This document shows positions 51,525 to 60,369 of a stretch of 64,000 bases of DNA, piece after piece (the stretch's first letter is position 1; every line of letters begins with the position of its first letter). The DNA comes from Desulfosporosinus sp. Its GTDB lineage: Bacteria > Bacillota > Desulfitobacteriia > Desulfitobacteriales > Desulfitobacteriaceae. Under the pieces are notes generated by a model. The model ran no database searches. It saw nothing but the letters and a program-made list of their open reading frames with translations, and was not told the origin of the DNA. A program made the position numbers and the translations under genes. Location: contig DOPM01000046.1 in NCBI GenBank assembly GCA_003513495.1, positions 57,697 to 121,696 on the forward strand, read 5' to 3'.

Positions 51525-51548
51525 TCATTCATGTATCTTAGGTTCTCC

Positions 51549-51857
51549 TTAAGCCTTTTCTCGTTTTCGAGATAAATGCTTCCTTGCCAACATATTGGCT
51601 ACTTTGCCATTGTCTCCCAGAATAATACCTTGTAATCTCCATTCGCGAAAGGTCTGCCAGAATTGTTGTTCTGAGATTCTACGGGTATAGCCTTCAGATT
51701 CTTCATCGTAAGGCCAAAATACATCGACCCATAAGGTTCCTTTATTACTTAAAACAAGTAAAAAATGAACTAGTTCAGGATTTGTAGATTCAGAATCCCG
51801 CATTAATATGTTTGAACGGCCGTTTGGAAAATCGGTTCGTATGTAATTGAGTTTCAT
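51549..51857 (-). CDS. Hypothetical protein, 102 aa
   Basis: Not recognised. A compact protein (begins MKLNYIRTDFPNGRSNI; contains GTLWVDVFWPYDEESEGYTRR; basic end LARKHLSRKREKA). The ATG at 51857 has AGAGGGGGA seven bases upstream and is preferred over a start 37 codons earlier. Confidence 0.55.
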   Translation of the reverse strand: MKLNYIRTDFPNGRSNILMRDSESTNPELVHFLLVLSNKGTLWVDVFWPYDEESEGYTRRISEQQFWQTFREWRLQGIILGDNGKVANMLARKHLSRKREKA

Positions 51858-52102
51858 CAATAATCCCCCTCTGTAAATACCAGAGATTTCTGACGTATTT
51901 GGATTTTTGGAGTTATTAAGTTTAGTATAGCATGAAATGAACGATAAAACGATGGGGTTTTTTGACACAACATAACGAAAGGTTATACCTTAAATTATGC
52001 TATGGACTAATTAAAAGTTCAGGATATAAGTATTTGATAGTCGAGTTCAGGATAAACTGTTAAAGGTTATTTATGAAACTGGATAGATGGAGGGCATATA
52101 CT

Positions 52103-52366
52103 ATGTTGACAGTTATTCATACGTTCAATGGTCCAGATGCAGATCGAATTTTAGGAGATGTTCGAACAGGGATACAATCTGTAGAGGATATTGATGGATT
52201 TAAGTTCGCTTCAGTTAATAAACAAAGCAATACAAAGGACATAATGCTTTTCTCGAAGTGGGAAACTCGTTCAGCATACGAACGATGGGCAGATACTGTT
52301 GGAGAAAATAACGCCTTTAAGCAAGCAACCCCGCAAATGTTCGAGGTTCTTGAAGAAAAGTATTGA
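52103..52366 (+). CDS. Antibiotic-biosynthesis-monooxygenase-fold protein, 87 aa
   Basis: A small ferredoxin-like (dimeric alpha/beta barrel) protein: MLTVIHTFNG, IDGFKFASVNKQSN, DIMLFSKWETRSAYERWA. The family includes haem-degrading and quinol monooxygenases, but no haem ligand can be assigned. The ATG at 52103 follows GGAGGG and is chosen over one ten codons upstream. Terminated at 52380. Confidence 0.7.
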   Translation: MLTVIHTFNGPDADRILGDVRTGIQSVEDIDGFKFASVNKQSNTKDIMLFSKWETRSAYERWADTVGENNAFKQATPQMFEVLEEKY

Positions 52367-52379
52367 TGTAAAAAAAGAG

Positions 52380-52411
52380 GGTCCTGTGGTTCAATGACCA
52401 TAGGACCTTTT
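52380..52411. terminator. Bidirectional terminator
   Basis: GGTCCTGTGGT / ACCATAGGACC with one G-U pair, then TTTT; a run of A precedes it for the opposite strand. Confidence 0.8.
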
Positions 52412-52433
52412 GATTTGAAATTCCCCTACAGGC

Positions 52434-53237
52434 TTACTTAACTAGTTCCCTATATCCTAATTCAAGGCATCTCATTTCCGAATTGAGCGAACCCGGTGAG
52501 GAGACTGAAAAACTAACATCGTTAACTTGGCGAACTGGCATTATACCCATGAGGGAGTTTGTCAAGAAAATTTCATCAGAGGATAAGAGGTCAGATAGTG
52601 TAAATAAACCTTCATGAGTTGATATTTGCAGAGACTCAGCTATTTCAAGAATAAGTTGACGACGCGTCCCCGGTAAACACCCGCTTGAAAGTGAAGGTGT
52701 GTAGAGGTCTCCGTTCTTTAGAAAAAAAAGATTACTCATCGTACCTTCTGCAAGATATCCCTGGGTATTAAGCCATAACCCCTCCTCGCATCCTAGTCTA
52801 TTAGCTTCTTCCTTTGCTAAGAGATTTTCGAGATAATTGGTTGATTTTATAGAGCACAAGGGAGATTGCTCGTTACGAGGGGAAGATAAAAGGTGAAGTC
52901 GTATACCTAAGGAATACTGGGCAGGCGTATAAGGAATAGGGCGTCGGTGAAATAGGATCTGGGAAGGAAGATTAGTAAGAGGTGCTCCTCCGCTGAGGGT
53001 GACACGAAGGGCATAAGGGACAGGTCCAGACGTTTGCTGAATAAATTTCTGGATCCCGTGCAACCATTCATGTTGATCCGGCAGACAAAGATTGAGCTTC
53101 TGAGCCCCCTTGTTCATGCGTTGCCAATGAAGATCAGGAAACAGTGGACCCTGGTCATTGATAAGCAGAGTTTCAAAAAGCCCAAATCCAAATAAAGTTA
53201 GACGGTCATCGCATAATAAGGTTTCACTGGGAATCAT
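52434..53237 (-). CDS. pabC: Aminodeoxychorismate lyase (class IV aminotransferase fold), 267 aa
   Basis: A PLP fold type IV protein: FGFGLFETLLI at the start, IKSTNYLENLLAKEEANRLGCEEGLWLN with the PLP lysine, EGTMSNLFFLKNG and LPGTRRQLILEIA. Next to pabB it should release 4-aminobenzoate from aminodeoxychorismate for folate. The start overlaps the end of the pabAB gene by 14 bases, so the two are coupled. A branched-chain or D-amino acid transaminase would look similar; the context decides. Confidence 0.88.
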   Translation of the reverse strand: MIPSETLLCDDRLTLFGFGLFETLLINDQGPLFPDLHWQRMNKGAQKLNLCLPDQHEWLHGIQKFIQQTSGPVPYALRVTLSGGAPLTNLPSQILFHRRPIPYTPAQYSLGIRLHLLSSPRNEQSPLCSIKSTNYLENLLAKEEANRLGCEEGLWLNTQGYLAEGTMSNLFFLKNGDLYTPSLSSGCLPGTRRQLILEIAESLQISTHEGLFTLSDLLSSDEIFLTNSLMGIMPVRQVNDVSFSVSSPGSLNSEMRCLELGYRELVK

Positions 53238-55257
53238 TTAATCGTCCTTTCAAGACTCTAAAGAGGGCCTTAGCTTTATCTAGAGTCTCATTGTACTCAT
53301 CCACTGGTTTAGAGTCTGCAACAATCCCGCCACCAGCGTGAATAAAGGCTTTTCCGTCTTTCAACAAGATCGTGCGGATGACAATGTTTAAGTCCCAAGC
53401 TCCATCAAAGCCCATGTAACCGATGCTTCCGGTATAGAGTCCCCGTGAATGAGGCTCTAACTCTTCGATGATCTCCATAGCTCTAATTTTAGGAGCGCCG
53501 GTAATTGATCCGCCGGGAAAAACAGCCTTCAAGATATCACTCGGTTCTAGACTAGGCAAAAGTTGGCCTGTAACTGTCGAAACAAGATGCCAAACCGTTG
53601 GATATTTTTCAAGTCTAATTAAATCAGGAACTTTAACCGTTCCAAACTCGCAAATACGACCAAGGTCGTTTCGTTCCAGATCAATAATCATCGTCAGTTC
53701 GGCTCGATCCTTCGGACTGTTTTGAAGTTCAACTGCCTGTTGCTGGTCAGCTGAGGGAGACTCTCCACGGGGCCGCGTTCCTTTGATGGGAAGGGTCTCT
53801 ATTTTTCCATCTGATTGTATGCGGATAAATCTCTCCGGAGAGCTGCAAAGAACTTGGAAATCTGAATAAGGGAGAAAGGCTGCAAAGGGGGCCGGATTTT
53901 GTCTATGAAGTTGAGAATAAAGATTCCAGGCATCTCCTTCCCAATCCAGAGAAAAACGTTGGGTGAGATTAGCTTGATAGATATCCCCAGCATAGATGTA
54001 GTCAATAACACGTTGTAAATCTGCTAAATACTCTTCTTTGGTGACGCTTGGTTCAATGGTCGAGTGAGGAGGCGTTGACATAGTATCAACTATTGCTTCA
54101 ATGTCAGGATGCTCTTCAACATAGGAATAGAGGGTCTTTTCTATACGTTCTATTCGCTCATGAGCTAATTCTGGATGGCAGGTTCCGTCTTCCTCAATCC
54201 CGCAGGCTGTGATCCAATAGTTCCCCTGAGCATGATCGTAAATAACAATTCCATCATACCAAGCAAAGCGCCATAGGGGTAAGTTCAAGTCATTCGAAGC
54301 AATTTTAGGCAGGGTCTCAAGTTCATTCTTTAGGTCATAGCTTAAAAAACCTACGGCTCCACCGGAGAAGGGGAAAGGAGCTTGCGGAACATGATACTTA
54401 TGATATGTTTTATTAAGAAAGTTCAGACATTCAGACCGTTTAAGAGGGGTTAAGTCGTGCTGTGAACGATTTGGCCAAATAACTTCGAGTTGTCCAGGGT
54501 AGGCCGTAGCTTCTAAAAAAGGGGATGATCCCAGATAAGAATATGCGCCAAGTTCCTTATAGCCTTTCCCACTATCTAAGAAAAAGGGAGAAGGGTCTTC
54601 TTTAAAAGCCCTAAATAAGAGATAAGGCGGAATTGAGATAGAGAGGGGCTTGACGAACCAGGGAGATGGAACGTTTTCAACTTGCCAGCTCTTAGCATTT
54701 TGGAGGGCGTTTTTTAGTAATTCATGACCGGATTGAGTTAAGATGGCTTCCGGGTGAAATTGAATTCCCTCAATAGGTAATTCAATATGGCGAATACCCA
54801 TAATTTCGCCGTCCTTTGTTTCAGCTGTTATGCTCAAATCTTCGGGAAGGGTATCACGTTCTATGATGAGAGAGTGATAACGGGTAACTTCTAAAGGATC
54901 AACAAGGTTCCTGAAGACCCCCTGCTGATCATGACTAATGAGTTCAGTTTTCCCGTGGATCGGTTGTTTGGCACGGATTACTTTTCCACCAAAAAATTGG
55001 CCTATAGCTTGATGTCCAAGACATACTCCCAGAATTGGTATTCGCCCTTTAAAGCGTTCAATAACAGCTAGGGATAGAGGTGCTTCATCAGGAGTACATG
55101 GACCGGGTGAAATAACAATTAGGTCTGGGTGTAGTTCTTCAATATCCTGAAGGGTACAGGAGTCCCGGCGTTTGACAATAACCTCCTCCCCAAGTTCGCC
55201 AAAGTATTGGTAGAGGTTATAAGTAAAAGAGTCATGATTATCCAGCAAAAATATCAT
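53224..55257 (-). CDS. Fused aminodeoxychorismate synthase PabA-PabB, 677 aa
   Basis: Residues 1-190 are a class I glutamine amidotransferase with Cys79 in GVCLGHQAIGQFFGGKV and the FHPE His/Glu pair. The rest is a chorismate-binding component I with LPIKGTRPRGES and PGGSITGAPKIRAMEII. The lysine of PIKGT marks PabB-type (TrpE has PIAGT), so the product is 4-amino-4-deoxychorismate, not anthranilate. The ATG at 55257 has AGGGG upstream. pabC follows in the same transcript. Confidence 0.93.
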   Translation of the reverse strand: MIFLLDNHDSFTYNLYQYFGELGEEVIVKRRDSCTLQDIEELHPDLIVISPGPCTPDEAPLSLAVIERFKGRIPILGVCLGHQAIGQFFGGKVIRAKQPIHGKTELISHDQQGVFRNLVDPLEVTRYHSLIIERDTLPEDLSITAETKDGEIMGIRHIELPIEGIQFHPEAILTQSGHELLKNALQNAKSWQVENVPSPWFVKPLSISIPPYLLFRAFKEDPSPFFLDSGKGYKELGAYSYLGSSPFLEATAYPGQLEVIWPNRSQHDLTPLKRSECLNFLNKTYHKYHVPQAPFPFSGGAVGFLSYDLKNELETLPKIASNDLNLPLWRFAWYDGIVIYDHAQGNYWITACGIEEDGTCHPELAHERIERIEKTLYSYVEEHPDIEAIVDTMSTPPHSTIEPSVTKEEYLADLQRVIDYIYAGDIYQANLTQRFSLDWEGDAWNLYSQLHRQNPAPFAAFLPYSDFQVLCSSPERFIRIQSDGKIETLPIKGTRPRGESPSADQQQAVELQNSPKDRAELTMIIDLERNDLGRICEFGTVKVPDLIRLEKYPTVWHLVSTVTGQLLPSLEPSDILKAVFPGGSITGAPKIRAMEIIEELEPHSRGLYTGSIGYMGFDGAWDLNIVIRTILLKDGKAFIHAGGGIVADSKPVDEYNETLDKAKALFRVLKGRLNDSQ

Positions 55258-55324
55258 ATTTGTTTCCCCTTTAAAAAATAACTTATCTCATAGTTTCTGT
55301 TACAAAATAAAAGACCAATCGTTA

Positions 55325-55380
55325 CCTGAGCGCAGCGAAGGATCTGGATCCTTCGCTGCGCTCAGGATGACATTGCCCTT
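55325..55380. repeat. Dispersed palindromic repeat, copy 2 (perfect)
   Basis: CCTGAGCGCAGCGAAGGATC and its exact complement flank a two-base centre TG (55325-55366), followed by ATGACATTGCCCTT. The flank GGATGACATT is shared with copy 1 at 43388. It is a REP-like or miniature mobile element in the non-coding stretch upstream of pabAB (55258-55512). Confidence 0.8.
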
Positions 55381-55511
55381 GCTTATTATATAACGATGAC
55401 AAGTCTTTGACGAAAGACCGTGTAATTCCCCCGTGTAATTCCAGAGAGGATGATTATACTTTGAATTTTACAATTTTGTAACATCCTCTCATAGATGTCA
55501 GTACAAAAAGA

Positions 55512-55533
55512 AAAGTTGCATTTATGCAACTTT
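55512..55533 (-). terminator. Terminator of the lipoprotein gene
   Basis: On the minus strand AAAGTTGCAT / ATGCAACTTT (loop AA) is followed by TCTTTTTG. Confidence 0.75.
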
Positions 55534-56043
55534 CTATTTCGCTTCGTTGTTATGCAACACTTCGTACAAGGCATGAAAAGCAGGCTGAAGGTTGGGGTTA
55601 TCAATCCCCTGTAATACTATTGTCTGATTGAGGATAACCTGTCCTACATTTGCGCCTTCAACTTCTATTTGTATGGATTGAATATCTAAGGTTAAGGGGC
55701 GTTTATCGACAATAAATTTCATGCGCTTTGGTTTAGGAAAGTTAGCTTGAATTCTAGTAACTTTTTGGGGTAGCGCTTTAGACGAGGATTGTACGGAACT
55801 CGGTGTTTGCAAATCACTTAGGACAAACGAAGACTCGAGGAGAAACTTTTGTAGAACCGCCGTATTTGTGTTCCAAGGTAATTCAATTAATTCTGATTGA
55901 GTCATTCCCGAAGGGGAAACCGATAAGATTAAATACGTGCATTCTTGTGTTAAAAAGGGTTTTGGAGAACATCCGCTAAGGAAGAGACTGGTGAATAAAA
56001 CTCCGAGACTTAGTCCGAATATCGATATCTTCCGTTTTAACAA
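55534..56043 (-). CDS. Hypothetical lipoprotein, 169 aa
   Basis: A lipoprotein signal peptide with lipobox LFLSGC (Cys25). The mature part has alternating strands and may be a GerMN-like or similar small domain, but I cannot assign it. The ATG at 56043 has AAGGAAG upstream. It is divergent from the DinG gene. Confidence 0.65.
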   Translation of the reverse strand: MLKRKISIFGLSLGVLFTSLFLSGCSPKPFLTQECTYLILSVSPSGMTQSELIELPWNTNTAVLQKFLLESSFVLSDLQTPSSVQSSSKALPQKVTRIQANFPKPKRMKFIVDKRPLTLDIQSIQIEVEGANVGQVILNQTIVLQGIDNPNLQPAFHALYEVLHNNEAK

Positions 56044-56176
56044 TGGATATCCTTCTTCCTAAATTAAAGATAGTCGAAACTTGAATTTAATTCGCTATAT
56101 ATTCCGTAAAATCCTGCTTTCGTTGGTCCCTTTCGTAAAAATAGTGTACAATATATCAAGAGAGGGGTCAACATTT

Positions 56177-58906
56177 GTGCGCAAGGATATGGTGATTTTT
56201 GATATCGAGACAAGGGGTTTGGAGTCTGATGGACAAGATAGTTTAGAATTGGCTGCACTCCGAATCCGAGACGGAAAGATTCAAGAGTCATATCATTATA
56301 TAAAGAAAGAACTCGGCCATGCTTCGCTGCAAACGAACCATCGTCAAAGAATTATGGATTTCTTTGATGATACAGTTCTTATAAGTCACGAAATATCTGC
56401 CTCCCAATCGATCCTTGAAAGAGAGTTCAAGGTTCGAATTCAGCAACCTATCTGGGATACATTGGTATTAGCTAGGATTTTTTTCCCAACAATGCATCAC
56501 TATCAGTTGACATACTTGGCAGAGAAGCTTTCTTTACCACGGATAGAAGAAAAATTAAACTCAGAAAGAAAAGCATGGTTGATATGGCTGGTTTTCGAAG
56601 CTTGCTGGAAAAAGGGCTTAGAATTTGATCTGAGCTTTTTTAACCAAGCAAACGGTTTTCTTGAGGGATGGGTAAGGGATGGCTTTTTTAAAGACTTACA
56701 AAAAGAAGTTATACAATCCTTTCCAGATCGACCAATTCGCACAGATTTGGTACTATCCCCTTCAACGGAGGGGTTGTTTTCGTATGCCAAGGCACCATCA
56801 GCAGTTATTCCCCAATCAATTGACTGGGTTGTTGACAACTTTTCCAGAGGCGGAAACCTGGAACAAAATTTAGCAAATTATGAAAGCAGACCAGGTCAAG
56901 TGACGATGGCTAGATTAATAGCGGAAGGATTGTCTTCCTCACATCATGTTGTTGTTGAAGCTGGAACAGGGACAGGTAAGTCGTTTGCTTATTTGATTCC
57001 CAGCCTATGGTCTGCTAAAAAAACCGGCAAAAAAGTCGTCATAGCCACCCATACGATACCCCTACAAGAGCAACTTCAAAAAAAAGATATTCCTGTATTA
57101 GAAGCAGTGTTGCCGTTTTCATTTCGAGCCTCCGTATTGAAAGGGAAAAATAACTATTGTTGCCTGAAAAAATGGCTGCTATGCCTAGGTACACATGAGC
57201 CTTTAGGTGCAGAACATAAGCTATCGATTTTGAGTATGCTTGTATGGCTCAGAGAAACCCTTACTGGCGACATCCAGGAGCTGTCAAAGGTTCCCGGACT
57301 TATGGAGATTTGGCCTAGTATTAGTGCTGATAATGAAACTTGTATACCAGGCAGATGCTCTAAAGCCGGTGTTTGCTTCTTGCTAAGAGCTCGAAAGAAA
57401 GCAGAAGAGTCTGATGTTTTAATCGTTAATCATTCTCTGCTATTCTCCGATCTCAAAACAGACTATAATGTCTTGCCGGAGTATCATCACTTAGTAATTG
57501 ACGAAGCGCATCAGATCTATCAAACAGCACTACATCACCTTGGTGCGGAGCTAAGTGTAGAGGATGTCACCCGAATAATAGACAGCATTTATCGACCCAC
57601 GGGACTGAGTTTCTATGGGACAATCAAACATCGTCTCGAGGCACTTACCCATATGGTACCTTCTGTACCCTGGGATATATTTATGAAACGGTTGGAAGGG
57701 ATACCTGAAATCATTGGGACCATCTTGGTACAAACAAAAGAATTATTTGAGTTGTTGTCGATGATTTTAGGAGTGGAACGAACGTTCCGATTTGTAGCCC
57801 ATCATACAAGCAGTCCTTGGTGGAATGGGCTTATAGTCCAAATCGAGAACCTAGTTGGTAGAGTCAAAGCATTGCTTACCACTCTCGAGAGTTTAACAAG
57901 TGCCTTAAACGGAGAGGACGCAGATGAGATTGAAGAATTAAAATACACTTTAACAAATCATCAAAGAGAATTGCAAGAACTTGGAGATACCCTAATACAA
58001 GCCATTGACCTAAATAACCCTAAACAAGTTACTTGGCTCGAACAATCGTCGAGATTATATCTTAAAACATCCCCCATCGAAGTAAGTGAAATTCTTAAAG
58101 ATAAGATCTTCTCGCGTCTGGACTCTGTTGTTCTCACTTCAGCAACGCTGAGCATTTCAAGTTCATTTGATTACTTTCTTCAAGATATCGGATTACCAAG
58201 GACAACAAAAACAGCGCAAGTAGACTCCCCTTTTGACTATGAACGCCAAATGCAATTAATCGTCGTAAAGAAGGGTATTAACGTCTATAATTCCGATCAG
58301 GAGAAGGCTTTAGAACTCTCTGAGTTTATAGCTGAAGTTGCAGAACGTATGAACGGTCGGACGCTGGTTCTTTTTACAGCCCATAGTTTACTTCGTCAAA
58401 CTCATGCATCCTTAAATCCCGTTCTTGCTAGAAAGGGAATCGAAACCCTGGCTCAAGGGATCCATGGCGAGCGCAGTACTTTGATTGAAGCCTTTAAAAG
58501 AAACCCCAAAAGCGTTCTGTTAGGTGCCAATAGCTTTTGGGAAGGAATCGATATTCCAGGTGATGCATTATCTTGTGTGATTATAGTTAAACTTCCATTT
58601 TGGCCGCCAACCCTGCCTTTAATCGAAGCTAGATCTGAGTATCTTAAATCTCAAGGACGGGATCCCTTCCGTGATCTTTTACTACCTGAAGCAGTAATCC
58701 GCTTTAAACAAGGCTTTGGGCGTCTAATACGTTCTAGAGGGGATCGTGGGATAGTAATCTTACTTGATGACAGGGTCATTGAAAAATATTATGGAAGATT
58801 CTTTTTAGGATCACTACCAATCAAGACGCATATTCGTGGAGAGAATTCTTTAGTATTTCGAAAAATTGAGGAATATACTAGGGATTTAGACGAAGAGCTT
58901 TTATAA
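56177..58906 (+). CDS. Exonuclease-DinG family helicase, 909 aa
   Basis: An N-terminal DEDD exonuclease domain (FDIETRG with Asp9/Glu11) is fused to an XPD/DinG helicase: Walker A EAGTGTGKS (near 258), four to five cysteines in the Fe-S position (NNYCC near 325, CIPGRCSKAGVC near 388), VIDEAHQ (near 440), SATLSIS and the last motif QGFGRLIRS (near 845). It should unwind and trim DNA structures in repair or replication. The GTG at 56177, nine bases after GAGGGG, puts the exonuclease motif at the normal position; the frame is open further upstream. Confidence 0.9.
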   Translation: MRKDMVIFDIETRGLESDGQDSLELAALRIRDGKIQESYHYIKKELGHASLQTNHRQRIMDFFDDTVLISHEISASQSILEREFKVRIQQPIWDTLVLARIFFPTMHHYQLTYLAEKLSLPRIEEKLNSERKAWLIWLVFEACWKKGLEFDLSFFNQANGFLEGWVRDGFFKDLQKEVIQSFPDRPIRTDLVLSPSTEGLFSYAKAPSAVIPQSIDWVVDNFSRGGNLEQNLANYESRPGQVTMARLIAEGLSSSHHVVVEAGTGTGKSFAYLIPSLWSAKKTGKKVVIATHTIPLQEQLQKKDIPVLEAVLPFSFRASVLKGKNNYCCLKKWLLCLGTHEPLGAEHKLSILSMLVWLRETLTGDIQELSKVPGLMEIWPSISADNETCIPGRCSKAGVCFLLRARKKAEESDVLIVNHSLLFSDLKTDYNVLPEYHHLVIDEAHQIYQTALHHLGAELSVEDVTRIIDSIYRPTGLSFYGTIKHRLEALTHMVPSVPWDIFMKRLEGIPEIIGTILVQTKELFELLSMILGVERTFRFVAHHTSSPWWNGLIVQIENLVGRVKALLTTLESLTSALNGEDADEIEELKYTLTNHQRELQELGDTLIQAIDLNNPKQVTWLEQSSRLYLKTSPIEVSEILKDKIFSRLDSVVLTSATLSISSSFDYFLQDIGLPRTTKTAQVDSPFDYERQMQLIVVKKGINVYNSDQEKALELSEFIAEVAERMNGRTLVLFTAHSLLRQTHASLNPVLARKGIETLAQGIHGERSTLIEAFKRNPKSVLLGANSFWEGIDIPGDALSCVIIVKLPFWPPTLPLIEARSEYLKSQGRDPFRDLLLPEAVIRFKQGFGRLIRSRGDRGIVILLDDRVIEKYYGRFFLGSLPIKTHIRGENSLVFRKIEEYTRDLDEELL

Positions 58907-58959
58907 TCGGGCTGAAAATGATAAACTAGAGAAAAGCTGAGGAGGAGGTTTAAAGTCTA

Positions 58960-59496
58960 GTGAGGGGAAATCCTATTACTACACGCATGATCCCCAGTAT
59001 ATTTACATTGGCTAATTTGCTTTTTGGGTTTTTAGCCCTGATCTGGGTTATTGAAGGTGCTTACACATTAGCAGCTGCCATGATCCTGCTATCAGTTCTT
59101 ATGGATAGTTTGGACGGGAAAGTCGCGCGCAGACTTTCTGTGAGCTCAGATTTTGGTAAAGAGCTTGATTCCTTAAGCGACCTGGTCTCTTTTGGGGTGG
59201 CACCTGCTATTCTTACTTATCAAGCAATCTTGTACCCTCAGTCAGATTATGTTAAGTATGCTGGGTTAGTTATTGCTGCGGTTTTTGCACTTTGTGGTGC
59301 CGTCCGTTTAGCACGATTTAATATGATGAATATTACAACTTATTTTGTTGGTGTACCTATTACCTTTGCAGGCGGTTTTATGGCCCTTTTAATGTTTTTC
59401 CGAACAATGTTGCCTTGGTATATCTATCTTATCAGCATGGTGGTCTTAGCATTCTTAATGGTGTCCACGTTTAAAGTAGCTAAGTTAGGGAAGTAG
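58960..59496 (+). CDS. pssA: Phosphatidylserine synthase, 178 aa
   Basis: A CDP-alcohol phosphotransferase: SLDGKVARRLSVSSDFGKELDSLSD contains DG-x2-AR-x8-G-x3-D-x3-D with the three catalytic Asp. Five to six membrane helices; length as in Bacillus PssA. It makes phosphatidylserine from CDP-diacylglycerol and serine. The GTG at 58960 follows GAGGAGG. The foldback element begins ten bases after the stop. Confidence 0.9.
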   Translation: MRGNPITTRMIPSIFTLANLLFGFLALIWVIEGAYTLAAAMILLSVLMDSLDGKVARRLSVSSDFGKELDSLSDLVSFGVAPAILTYQAILYPQSDYVKYAGLVIAAVFALCGAVRLARFNMMNITTYFVGVPITFAGGFMALLMFFRTMLPWYIYLISMVVLAFLMVSTFKVAKLGK

Positions 59497-59505
59497 AGGG
59501 GACTT

Positions 59506-59831
59506 GTGTGACACAGCGTTCGGTGCTTACGACGCAGAGCAAACTAACCGTTTAAGCTCTTGGCTTTAGGGAGCGGGGTTCCCCCCAGATGAGCCGTCCC
59601 TGGCTCACTGGCGGCAGTGTACATCCGCCGGCCATGGATGGCCAAGTGTCCCCGGAGCCCACGAAAACACTGTTTTCGCACGGATTACTCTTCTTGCAGA
59701 CACTGTCTTCGCACGGATTAGCCTTCTTGCAGGACGGCGGGAGGGGACCCTGTACACTGCCCCGTATCTGAGGTCGCTTAAACGGAAGTTTGCTTTTCTG
59801 CTTACGTAAAGACCTCGCGCTCGTGTCACAC
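59506..59831. repeat. 326-bp foldback (MITE-like) element
   Basis: Terminal arms GTGTGACAC (59506-59514) and GTGTCACAC (59823-59831) are exact inverted copies. Nested inside are GCAAACTAACCGTTTAAGC (59539-59557) against GCTTAAACGGAAGTTTGC (59776-59793), and GCAGTGTACA (about 59613) against TGTACACTGC (about 59751). The centre holds the 33-bp palindromic units. No coding capacity is credible. The whole would fold into one long interrupted hairpin. Confidence 0.7.
59662..59735. repeat. 33-bp palindromic tandem units, reverse orientation
   Basis: Two to three units with CGGATTA..CTTCTTGCAG..ACACTGTCTTCGCA at 59681 and 59714, and a variant CGAAAACACTGTTTTCGCA at 59662. Each contains an internal palindrome (CGAAAACA/TGTTTTCG, or GACA/TGTC). 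They are the reverse complement of the units at 60102-60258. Confidence 0.75.
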
Positions 59832-60101
59832 TGCGTCCTGGCTTTGGAGCGTTTTAGCTAGTCTTTAAAGAGTGATGTGAATGTGTTTGAGAGTTTAGGG
59901 AGACGGTACATTTCATGTGCGCCGTCTTGTTTCAGGAGTGGATACGATTCAGGATTTAAGAATTATATAAGAGCAGGGAAGGTGTTTTGACTTTCTCTGC
60001 TCTTTCCTTTTTGTGACAATTATAAGTGCTTAAAGCACCTTTGATGGTCCTTTCTTACAGTCCGCGGGCCTGCGTCTGCGACTTTTACGCTATGCTAACC
60101 C
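59832..60101. other. Spacer between the two repeat clusters
   Basis: About 270 bases without a convincing gene. It contains the stem AGACGG/CCGTCT with inner ACAT/ATGT at about 59909-59935, and a good terminator (59970-60003). A short transcript may end here. Confidence 0.4.
59970..60003 (+). terminator. Terminator-like hairpin in the repeat spacer
   Basis: AGAGCAG / CTGCTCT with an inner GGAAGGT/ACTTTC stem, followed by TTCCTTTTT. Confidence 0.65.
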
Positions 60102-60258
60102 GTGCGAATACAGTGTCTTCGTTCCGCTAAGTTATCATGTAAAGCAGTGTCTGCAGAAGGGCTATAATTCGTGCGAAGACAGTGTCTGCAAGAAGGGCTA
60201 ATACGTGCGAAGACAGTGTCTGCAAGAAGGTCTAATACGTGCGAAGACAGTGTCTTCG
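60102..60258. repeat. 34-bp palindromic tandem repeat, about five units
   Basis: GTGCGAAGACAGTGTCTGCA-type units begin at 60171, 60205 and 60239 (period 34), with two diverged units at 60102 and about 60137. Each ends AGAAGGGCTAATAC. The core CGAAGACA/TGTCTTCG is an inverted repeat. There are no unique spacers, so it is not a CRISPR. It is inverted relative to the cluster at 59662. Confidence 0.8.
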
Positions 60259-60282
60259 TGTGTGTGTGTGTGTGTGTGTGTG
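60258..60282. repeat. (GT)12 dinucleotide tract
   Basis: An uninterrupted 25-base GT run follows the last 34-bp unit, about 87 bases before the next gene start. Such tracts are rare in bacteria and prone to slippage. Confidence 0.9.
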
Positions 60283-60369
60283 GGCTCAAACCATTTTTCT
60301 TTATTCACCCTTAGTTCGCCTTAAGCATATAGTATGGCACGGGTATCGAATGCTTAGGGGGGACATATA

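Noticed and set aside
53224..55257. Anthranilate synthase (TrpEG fusion)
   Set aside because: The PIKGT motif with lysine and the adjacent pabC point to aminodeoxychorismate synthase.
59589..59829. Open frames on both strands inside the foldback element
   Set aside because: They arise from the palindromic repeats and have no ribosome-binding sites.
60102..60258. Possible CRISPR array
   Set aside because: Units are contiguous with a 34-bp period and no unique spacers; no cas genes are in the window.
60095..60289. Open frame on the minus strand with His-Thr repeats
   Set aside because: It is only the translation of the GT tract and the 34-bp repeats.
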